From an uncultured Mycoplasmatota bacterium (GTDB lineage Bacteria > Bacillota_I > Bacilli_A > RF39 > UBA660), in assembly GCA_900549625.1 (NCBI GenBank), contig URPE01000028.1, positions 1 to 13,041 on the forward strand: 13,041 nt of DNA, read 5' to 3'. Both the position numbers and the translations under genes were made by a program. Below the pieces are notes generated by a model. The model was not told where the DNA came from. It saw only the letters and a program-made list of their open reading frames with translations, and searched no databases. This document shows positions 6,429 through 11,317 of the stretch, in pieces. How positions within the stretch are numbered: position 1 is the stretch's first letter; the number at the start of each line of letters is the position of its first letter.

Positions 6429-8111
6429 CTATCCTCTTCCTTTTCTATTCATTGTTTGACCATTTGCTTTAATTACTGTTTCAGAATCTAAATGAATTGT
6501 ATTGTCTGTTCCTCGTAAGACTTCTCTAATAAATGGAGTTCTAATATTATTCATAACTGTTTGCAAACTTCTAGCACCAGTATTTAATTCATATGCTTGT
6601 TCAGCAATTAAACCATATACATCTTCATCAATGACTAATTGTTTTCCTCGTGCTTCTATCCATTTCTTAAATCCTATTAATGGACTAATTGTAGATTCTC
6701 TTAATATTTTTTCTAATGACTCTTTACTATAATCATCAGTATGTAAATATGTGTTAAATCTACCTACAAGTTCTCGCTCTAGACCAATGCTCATTAAGTC
6801 TTGTGGAGTAATGCTGTAAGTTTGTTCCTCAGAAGATTGACTAGTTTGACCAAATCCAATGGTTTGTCTTGTTTCAGTTTTCTTTGAACGTAAATCTGTT
6901 AATGCTCCAAGACATACAAAAGTTAATTTTGATGTATCAAATTCAATCTCACTCATATCAAATATACTATTACCAACACGAATATTATATTTTCCACCAC
7001 CTAGAAAATCTAATAATTGTTGCTGAACTGCTTTCTTCATTTCTAATCCACCACTTCTAGAATAAGCAATTTTATCAAATTCATCAAATACTATAATTCC
7101 TCTTTGGGCTTTTTCTAAATCGCCATCTGCCTTTCTATAAAGTTCTTTTAAGACATCTGTAATATCTCCACCAACATAACCAGTAGAAGAATAATTTGTT
7201 ACAGAAGATGATGTAAAAGGAATTCCTAATTTTTCAGTAATTTCTCTTGTAATTGCTGTTTTTCCTGTTCCTGTGGGACCATCTATAAATATAATTGATC
7301 TTTGACCATCAGGTATATCTTCCATTTCAGCTAACTGTTGATTATTAACTATATTATAAAATAATCCTTCAGCAGCAATTTCTTGACCAATAAATTTCTT
7401 TTGAATTTCATCAAGTAATTGCCATACACTATCATCAAATTTTAATGCTTTTTGTTGCTTTTGAGTTTGTATTAATGGTTTTGGATTACCTTTTTTCAAT
7501 GGTGAAGTTGCAAATAATGATGACCCTAATCCGAGATTATTCCCTTTAGGTGAATTTTTCTTACTAACACTACCATCCATAAGAGTATAATTATCTAACG
7601 CACTAAATATAGGATGTTCATTAAATCCTAAAAAACTCCTTGATACATCATATTTTTTTGCAAAATAATCAAGAATATTTGAACCACTTAAACTTACGAA
7701 TTGTAATGCTTTTACTATAACTTCAGGTGTTACAAAATTGATTGTATTATCCCAATTTTTTTCCTTGAGAATAGTTACTAAATCTAATTTTATATTTTTG
7801 TCAAAAAATTCTTCATATTTTTCTTTTTCTATTGGTGTTATATCACTTTCCTTAATACCTATAAAATCAAATAGATTATCTAATTTAATGTCATCGTATT
7901 GAGAAAATATTTCTTTCAAATTTCCATCGACTAATAATCCAGCAATAAAAAGTGCCAATACTTTCTTATCTAATTTAGTAAATTCATAATTTTTTGTATC
8001 AATTAAATCTTTAACAGTTCTATTTATACTTTTATCTTTAATTATTGAATATATATCCATTGTTTTGTTAAGAAATAATTGAGTTTCTTCGCTTAAATCA
8101 CTATAATTCAT
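6429..8111 (-). CDS. ClpX-like AAA+ unfoldase with a novel N-terminal region
   Basis: A 560-residue AAA+ ATPase whose C-terminal 330 residues align by motif with ClpX: KFIGQEIA (239-246), Walker A GPTGTGKT (278-285), the substrate-gripping pore loop GYVG (311-314), Walker B IIVFDE (339-344), an IGF loop TIGFGQ (417-422), Arg451 in VGRF as arginine finger and sensor 2 TGARSL (511-516). ClpX uses the pore loop to pull substrates and IGF to dock on ClpP. The ClpX zinc-binding domain is absent. Residues 1-225 are instead a helical region with two weakly similar blocks (about 48-88 and 128-165) recalling Clp N-domain repeats, then a Gly/Pro/Lys linker. The start has a good GGAGG site and its own promoter. 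It is oriented against the mobilization genes and coupled to a 118-aa gene, as expected of cargo. A housekeeping ClpX is unlikely because of the N-terminus and location. Confidence 0.9.
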   Translation of the reverse strand: MNYSDLSEETQLFLNKTMDIYSIIKDKSINRTVKDLIDTKNYEFTKLDKKVLALFIAGLLVDGNLKEIFSQYDDIKLDNLFDFIGIKESDITPIEKEKYEEFFDKNIKLDLVTILKEKNWDNTINFVTPEVIVKALQFVSLSGSNILDYFAKKYDVSRSFLGFNEHPIFSALDNYTLMDGSVSKKNSPKGNNLGLGSSLFATSPLKKGNPKPLIQTQKQQKALKFDDSVWQLLDEIQKKFIGQEIAAEGLFYNIVNNQQLAEMEDIPDGQRSIIFIDGPTGTGKTAITREITEKLGIPFTSSSVTNYSSTGYVGGDITDVLKELYRKADGDLEKAQRGIIVFDEFDKIAYSRSGGLEMKKAVQQQLLDFLGGGKYNIRVGNSIFDMSEIEFDTSKLTFVCLGALTDLRSKKTETRQTIGFGQTSQSSEEQTYSITPQDLMSIGLERELVGRFNTYLHTDDYSKESLEKILRESTISPLIGFKKWIEARGKQLVIDEDVYGLIAEQAYELNTGARSLQTVMNNIRTPFIREVLRGTDNTIHLDSETVIKANGQTMNRKGRG

Positions 8112-8136
8112 ATTCTAAACCTCCGTATACAATAAA

Positions 8137-8165
8137 ATTATACCAAAAATTAGAGAATTTGTATA
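8137..8165 (-). promoter_or_regulatory. Promoter of the ClpX-like unit
   Basis: On the minus strand a perfect TATAAT (8142 to 8137) with an extended TG is preceded after 17 bases by TATACA (8165 to 8160), four of six matches to the -35. A GGAGGTTT ribosome binding site (8124 to 8117) precedes the ATG at 8111. The unit therefore has its own promoter. Confidence 0.65.
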
Positions 8166-8210
8166 TTCATTTGACACTTTTCCTATTAAAAATTGGTGTA
8201 TTAATAATTG

Positions 8211-8390
8211 TAGAATATAGATTATTTGAAAATGTTAATTATTCTATAAAACTTATCTGTATATCCAGATAAGTAACACACTACCAAGATGGACAAGCCA
8301 TCTAGGAGTGTGCAAAGGGATTTTACCCCTTTTGAAACCCCATTAAGCAACATTATTACAAACTAACGTAAGTAATAAGTTGCCTTTTTT
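8211..8390 (+). ncRNA. Candidate structured RNA or origin: hairpin series ending in a terminator
   Basis: No open frame. Successive hairpins on the plus strand are: TAGAATA (8211-8217) with TATTCTA (8240-8246); ACTTATCTG (8251-8259) with CAGATAAGT (8266-8274); a stem of CACACT, CC and AGATGG (8277-8292) with CCATCT, GG and AGTGTG (8298-8312) having one bulged A; AAAGGG (8314-8319) with CCCTTT (8327-8332). The last, GCAAC and TTATTAC (8347-8359) with GTAATAAGTTGC (8372-8383), is followed by six T, a rho-independent terminator. The ending suggests a short transcript of about 140-180 nt. I could not find a convincing promoter: TTGACA at 8171-8176 lacks a good -10. A single-strand replication origin is the main alternative. 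Confidence 0.5.
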
Positions 8391-8412
8391 ATTTGTCATA
8401 CGACTTCATAAA

Positions 8413-8470
8413 AAAGTGAAAAAACTATCCCCACTTTCATCAGCATAGCTGACAAAACGTGCGTCGTTTT
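8413..8470. repeat. Three further small hairpins downstream of the structured RNA
   Basis: AAAGTG (8413-8418) pairs with CACTTT (8432-8437). TCAGC and GCTGA (8440-8452) form a tight five-base stem around ATA. AAAACG (8454-8459) pairs with CGTTTT (8465-8470) and is followed by one more T. There is no gene in this stretch. Together with the preceding RNA candidate they make an unbroken hairpin island about 320 bases long. Confidence 0.5.
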
Positions 8471-8476
8471 TCCAAT

Positions 8477-8526
8477 AAAAAATAGTCTAATTGCTAATCT
8501 CACGAAAAGCAAAAAGACTATTTTTT
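8477..8526. terminator. Bidirectional terminator after the membrane protein gene
   Basis: AAAAAATAGTCT (8477-8488) pairs perfectly over 12 bases with AGACTATTTTTT (8515-8526), with a nested TTGCT/AGCAA stem in the 26-base loop. The A/T tails make it work on either strand; it lies ten bases past the stop of the minus-strand membrane protein. Confidence 0.8.
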
Positions 8527-8535
8527 CTATTTATA

Positions 8536-8964
8536 TTATTTACTATCTTTTAATAATTTAGCAGTATCTCTTTTAGCATTCCATATTGATAAGTACATAA
8601 ATAATTCAAATTCTAATGTCATAATGAACATAATTATTATTGAATAATTATTATTCATTAAATTATTTTTAGATGTATCTAACAATACAATTACTGATAA
8701 TAATGTACCATAAAAAACTGCTAAAATTGTTGTACTATCATCAAATCCTCTTTTAATTGTTCTTGATTTATTTTTATCAACATCTAATCCAATTTTGCTC
8801 CAAGCATTTAAGTCAAGTAATGTTCCTACCATTAAAAATGCTAATGATGCCCAAAACATATTTTTTAAATAATCTGTTGTAATAATTTGAGATAATCCAA
8901 AACTAACAACAAACCATATTCCTAATAATATAACTACAATTCTTAATATTTTTTTATTTCGCAT
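8536..8964 (-). CDS. Small four-helix membrane protein of unknown function
   Basis: A 142-residue protein with four predicted membrane segments (about 7-27, 33-52, 78-97, 104-125), a basic N-terminus and a soluble loop at 53-77 rich in Lys and Asp. I do not recognise the family. Its ATG lies inside the end of the XRE regulator gene, overlapping it by 11 bases, and has a good AAAGGAGAG site seven bases upstream, so the two are cotranscribed and translationally coupled. The pairing suggests the membrane protein senses or signals to the regulator, or is an immunity or entry-exclusion factor made under its control. These are inferences; only the topology and overlap are seen. Confidence 0.75.
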   Translation of the reverse strand: MRNKKILRIVVILLGIWFVVSFGLSQIITTDYLKNMFWASLAFLMVGTLLDLNAWSKIGLDVDKNKSRTIKRGFDDSTTILAVFYGTLLSVIVLLDTSKNNLMNNNYSIIIMFIMTLEFELFMYLSIWNAKRDTAKLLKDSK

Positions 8965-9454
8965 TTTTATTTCTCTCCTTTACTTTCAAACTTTGAATTA
9001 AGTTAATTATTTCTTGTTGTGTATTGATTTGATAATTTGTATCTTCAATAGTATGTAATAATAAATCTTTTTCACTTTCTAATATGTTATTATCTTTTAA
9101 TTTTTCTTCACAAGAAGATACTAATTTCTCTAAATTTTGCTTATTACCTAAAACATTAACTTCAGCCTCATTTAATTCATTACCTTTTAAATTAGAATAA
9201 TAATCTTTAATAAATGGATTTAATGGACTAACTTCAATACCTAATCCCATTTTATACATTAAGTCATTATAATTAACATCAATATGTTTACTTATCTTTC
9301 TTAATATTTTAGGACTAGGATCTCTTTCTCCTGCCTCTATTTTAGATAATCCAGAACTATTAATTCCAGCAAGTTTTGCAAGTTGTCTTTGAGATAGATT
9401 CTTTTGTTCTCTAGCTTCGGCAATTACTTCACCGATAGTTTTATCAATAGACAT
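8954..9454 (-). CDS. XRE-family helix-turn-helix transcriptional regulator
   Basis: A 166-residue protein whose N-terminal 62 residues are a classic Cro/CI-type HTH: IGEVIAEAREQKNLSQ, then QLAKLAGINSSGLSKIEAG and DPSPKILRKIS. The remaining 100 residues are charged and helical, likely for dimerization or ligand response; there is no peptidase motif, so it is not a LexA/CI-type self-cleaving repressor. I chose 9454 (MSIDKT) rather than an ATG six codons upstream because GAGGTG sits five to eight bases before it and would otherwise be inside the gene. It is transcribed from a strong promoter facing away from the plus-strand winged-helix genes, so it probably represses them and itself. Confidence 0.9.
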   Translation of the reverse strand: MSIDKTIGEVIAEAREQKNLSQRQLAKLAGINSSGLSKIEAGERDPSPKILRKISKHIDVNYNDLMYKMGLGIEVSPLNPFIKDYYSNLKGNELNEAEVNVLGNKQNLEKLVSSCEEKLKDNNILESEKDLLLHTIEDTNYQINTQQEIINLIQSLKVKERNKNAK

Positions 9455-9474
9455 TTTCTTCACCTCACACACTA

Positions 9475-9503
9475 ATCATACACTATTTGAGTACAAAAGT
9501 CAA
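9475..9503 (-). promoter_or_regulatory. Strong promoter of the XRE regulator unit
   Basis: On the minus strand TTGACT (9503 to 9498) and TATGAT (9480 to 9475) are separated by exactly 17 bases, each one base off consensus. The motif TGAGTAC (plus-strand 9488-9494) lies in the spacer, where a bound repressor would block polymerase. Confidence 0.75.
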
Positions 9504-9589
9504 CGTTTTTATTTAAAACGAATAAAAAAGTATTGACAAGATAGTATTTAACATGTTAAGATTGATTTATCAAGTGAGTACTAGCGTAC
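9488..9589. promoter_or_regulatory. Candidate XRE operator sites
   Basis: TGAGTAC occurs at 9488-9494, within the regulator promoter, and again at 9575-9581 just past the plus-strand promoter, where it is followed by TAGCGTAC to make a GTAC-N4-GTAC dyad (9578-9589). Their positions fit a shared operator system controlling both divergent promoters. Confidence 0.45.
9533..9562 (+). promoter_or_regulatory. Promoter of the plus-strand winged-helix/replication genes
   Basis: A perfect TTGACA (9533-9538) is followed after 18 bases by TAAGAT (9557-9562), with an extended -10 TG at 9554-9555. It faces away from the XRE promoter about 30 bases to the left. Confidence 0.6.
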
Positions 9590-9635
9590 ACATTTAATTA
9601 AGTGTTGAATACAAAAAAAGGAGGAAATCAAATGT

Positions 9636-9902
9636 ATGCAGAAGAACAAACAACCAGAATTAATTAATCCAAGAATATGGAAAGACAAGAATATAAAGTT
9701 TGAAACTAAATTTATATACAAAATACTTTGTGCAGAACGATCCAACAGAAGTGAGTTCACAAGTATAAGTATAGGTAGAGTTCAAAAAAGATTAAGTATA
9801 AGTAATGTTGGATTTAAAAAGAACCTACAAATATTAGAAGATAATAAATATATAAGGTTCAATGAATACGACAGAGGATTATACGTATATGAGTTTTGTT
9901 AG
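9636..9902 (+). CDS. Small winged-helix DNA-binding protein
   Basis: An 88-residue basic protein with a winged-helix arrangement: a helix at about 22-33, recognition region around ISIGRVQKRLSISNVGFKKN (45-64), then LEDNKYIRFNEY and a short beta wing ending VYEFC. It resembles small helix-turn-helix proteins found with replication or excision modules of Firmicutes elements. AAGGAGG (9618-9624) lies seven bases before another ATG at 9632 that would encode only an 11-residue peptide in a different frame, and 11 bases before this ATG, so the overlapping starts may damp expression. It is the first gene after the divergent promoter, a good candidate for early control of excision or replication. Precise function unknown. 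Confidence 0.72.
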   Translation: MQKNKQPELINPRIWKDKNIKFETKFIYKILCAERSNRSEFTSISIGRVQKRLSISNVGFKKNLQILEDNKYIRFNEYDRGLYVYEFC

Positions 9903-10045
9903 AATAGACACAATCGCTAACAAATAAAGGTTCAGTAAATGTTCGTAGATTTATGTTAGAACCTAGTCTATAAGACTAAATTACTTCAATCCTAGGGAAC
10001 GGGATTTAAAATAAAGTCCCAGGGATACTATTGCCTTTTTTGAAG
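9896..10045 (+). promoter_or_regulatory. Structured leader RNA between the two winged-helix genes
   Basis: Non-coding, with ordered stems: TTGTTAG (9896-9902, spanning the upstream stop codon) with CTAACAA (9917-9923); AGGTTC (9928-9933) with GAACCT (9959-9964); TAGTCT (9964-9969) with AGACTA (9973-9978), which shares a base with the previous stem and so competes with it; and a long composite stem of CTTCAA (9984-9989) with TTGAAG (10040-10045), enclosing TCCT (9990-9993) with AGGGA (10021-10025) and GGGATTT (10001-10007) with AAGTCCC (10014-10020). A terminator follows. Looks like an attenuator or cis-acting RNA for the next gene. Confidence 0.5.
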
Positions 10046-10060
10046 TTTATATCGGTATTG

Positions 10061-10088
10061 CTTGTAAGTTGTTTTTACAAGTTTTTTT
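10061..10088 (+). terminator. Intrinsic terminator ahead of the second winged-helix gene
   Basis: CTTGTAA (10061-10067) pairs with TTACAAG (10075-10081) around a 7-base loop, and seven T follow. It ends 33 bases before the start codon of the next same-strand gene, the placement expected for attenuation. Confidence 0.75.
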
Positions 10089-10121
10089 GTTTCTAAAAAT
10101 TAAAGAAAGGAGATTGATATT

Positions 10122-10400
10122 ATGGAATATGATATTACTAATTTAAAGTATGTAGAAGTTCCTATGGTGGTATTATTAGATGAAGATATATCTTCTACTT
10201 CTAAACTACTAATGGGATTTATTACTACTTTAACTATGCAAGATGGCTTTTGTTATGCAAGTAATAGATATTTATCTAAACATTTAAAAGTATCAAAAAG
10301 AACTATTACGAGTTGCATAACATCATTAAGAAAAAAAGATTATATTAAAGTAGAAAACGAACCTAATATGAGAAAAATCTATTTAACAAATATCTTCTAG
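10122..10400 (+). CDS. Helix-turn-helix protein resembling a replication initiator N-terminal domain
   Basis: A 92-residue protein that opens with a short beta strand (YVEVPMVVLLD), then SSTSKLLMGFITTL and a helix-turn-helix: YASNRYLSKHLKVSKRTI (46-62) followed by TSCITSLRKKDYI and a wing (IKVENEPNMRKIYL). This matches the HTH_36-type domain at the N-terminus of many plasmid and transposon replication initiators. It is much shorter than a full initiator. After its TAG the same frame reads a few more codons, another TAG, then QDTANMYSEELLTE before a third stop, a hint that a longer C-terminus has been lost. RBS GAAAGGAG lies nine bases upstream. Preceded by a structured leader with terminator and followed by an AT-only repeat array, so an origin-binding role is plausible. 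Confidence 0.75.
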   Translation: MEYDITNLKYVEVPMVVLLDEDISSTSKLLMGFITTLTMQDGFCYASNRYLSKHLKVSKRTITSCITSLRKKDYIKVENEPNMRKIYLTNIF

Positions 10401-10549
10401 AGTAAATAGCAAGATACTGCTAATATGTATAGTGAAGAACTTCTAACAGAATAAATAATATTAATAAATAATTATAATAAATAAAATAATTTAAAATTTA
10501 TTTAAATAATTTAAATTAATAAAAGAATTAAAATGAAAGGAAATGATAA
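10401..10549. other. AT-only tandem 13-bp repeats, candidate replication origin
   Basis: AATAAATAA begins at 10450, 10463 and 10476, three copies at an exact 13-bp period. A second direct repeat, AAATAATTTAAA, follows at 10484-10495 and 10504-10515. The stretch 10451-10522 has no G or C. It lies between an initiator-like HTH gene and an SSB-like gene. It resembles an iteron or DNA-unwinding region, but low-complexity AT sequence makes chance repeats more likely, so confidence is moderate. No gene is here. Confidence 0.45.
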
Positions 10550-10969
10550 ATGAATGTAGATTTAAATGAAATAATTATTTCAGGAATTATAAACAATATT
10601 ACAGACAATAATCGAGATTATATTAAGTTTGGGTTAACCACTCTTAAATATGATAAAAACAAAGTATATTCTAGTTTAAATATTAACAGAAATCTTTATA
10701 TAACTTATAAGGATTTTTTTGTTAAAGGAACTAAAGTATTTATAAAAGGTTATCTTAACTCTTATGTTACCAATAATAAAATCCAACTATTTATTACTGT
10801 CACAGATATATCTAATAACAAAGAAGATATTTTAAATGGTAAAAGAGAACCACATATTAGATATGATCCTGATGGTGTTATGGTTTGGGATGGTAAAAGA
10901 TGTGAAAAAGAAATACCCACTGAAGCAGAACAACAGGAAATGGAACAACTTTTAAGTGAATTTAAATAA
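10550..10969 (+). CDS. Single-stranded DNA-binding-like OB-fold protein
   Basis: A 139-residue protein with an OB-fold pattern of alternating beta strands over 1-90 (EIIISGIINNI, YIKFGLTTLKY, NLYITYKDFF, KVFIKGYLNSYV, IQLFITVTDIS), the layout of SSB-type domains. Residues 101-139 form a conserved-looking tail, HIRYDPDGVMVWDGKRC, then an acidic EQQEMEQLLSEFK end. It lacks the canonical DDDIPF tip of housekeeping SSB, and matches the shorter SSB-like proteins carried by clostridial mobile elements. It likely coats single strands during element transfer or replication. RBS AAAGGAAA precedes the ATG; the AT-repeat array lies immediately upstream. Confidence 0.72.
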   Translation: MNVDLNEIIISGIINNITDNNRDYIKFGLTTLKYDKNKVYSSLNINRNLYITYKDFFVKGTKVFIKGYLNSYVTNNKIQLFITVTDISNNKEDILNGKREPHIRYDPDGVMVWDGKRCEKEIPTEAEQQEMEQLLSEFK

Positions 10970-11053
10970 TGTGCAATGGAGGTTTGAGATTAGTTATGAA
11001 AAATTATTATTTAATACTATTACAAAAATTTTAAAACGAAAGGAGACGATTTA

Positions 11054-11224
11054 ATGTATGAAATCATTGAAGAAAAAACCACTAAACAATTAAATCAGTT
11101 AGAAATAGATAATATTATTGATGAATCAATTAATTTGTATATTATTTCTGATTTATTAGATTTAAAGTTAATAACTGAAAAACAATTTTATATTTTAAAA
11201 GAAAAAATTAAAAGTTTTTATTAA
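11054..11224 (+). CDS. SHOCT-like small protein upstream of the recombinase
   Basis: A 56-residue protein (MYEIIEEKTTKQ start) ending in ISDLLDLKLITEKQFYILKE and KIKSFY. The last 30 residues follow the SHOCT pattern of two short helices, with L-x-x-L-x-x-x-x-I-T-x-x-x-F spacing. Small SHOCT-type proteins commonly sit directly upstream of large serine recombinases in Firmicutes elements, and this one is 93 bases before such a gene. The start is supported by AAAGGAG (11038-11044) with a 9-base spacing. Its biochemical role is unknown; modulation of the recombinase is inference from position. The gap 10970-11053 holds only a 12-codon frame that I do not call. Confidence 0.65.
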   Translation: MYEIIEEKTTKQLNQLEIDNIIDESINLYIISDLLDLKLITEKQFYILKEKIKSFY

Positions 11225-11251
11225 AGAGTACAGATTTATACAAAAATAAGG

Positions 11252-11283
11252 TATAATTCTATTGAACGGAGTATTTAGTTCAA
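11252..11283 (+). promoter_or_regulatory. Recombinase promoter -10 with an adjacent dyad
   Basis: A perfect TATAAT at 11252-11257 has only a poor -35. Five bases later TTGAAC (11262-11267) and GTTCAA (11278-11283) form an inverted repeat over the expected transcription start, a natural operator or leader-hairpin position for controlling recombinase expression. Confidence 0.45.
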
Positions 11284-11317
11284 AATGAAATTGAAGAATT
11301 AAGAAAGTGAGGTGCAA

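Noticed and set aside
6502..7060. Plus-strand frames of 76 and 63 codons inside the ClpX-like gene region
   Set aside because: They are antisense to a gene with clear AAA+ motifs, have no ribosome binding sites and no recognisable domains.
8171..8216. Plus-strand promoter TTGACA for the structured RNA
   Set aside because: No acceptable -10 at 16-18 bases; TAGAAT at 8211 is too far, so I did not list it as a promoter.
8251..8390. tRNA or known riboswitch
   Set aside because: No cloverleaf, no CCA or T-loop motif, and the stems match no riboswitch core I know; no same-strand gene follows.
10974..11035. 12-codon frame MKNYYLILLQKF after the SSB-like gene
   Set aside because: Too short, and the only GGAGG is 13 bases away; no supporting evidence.
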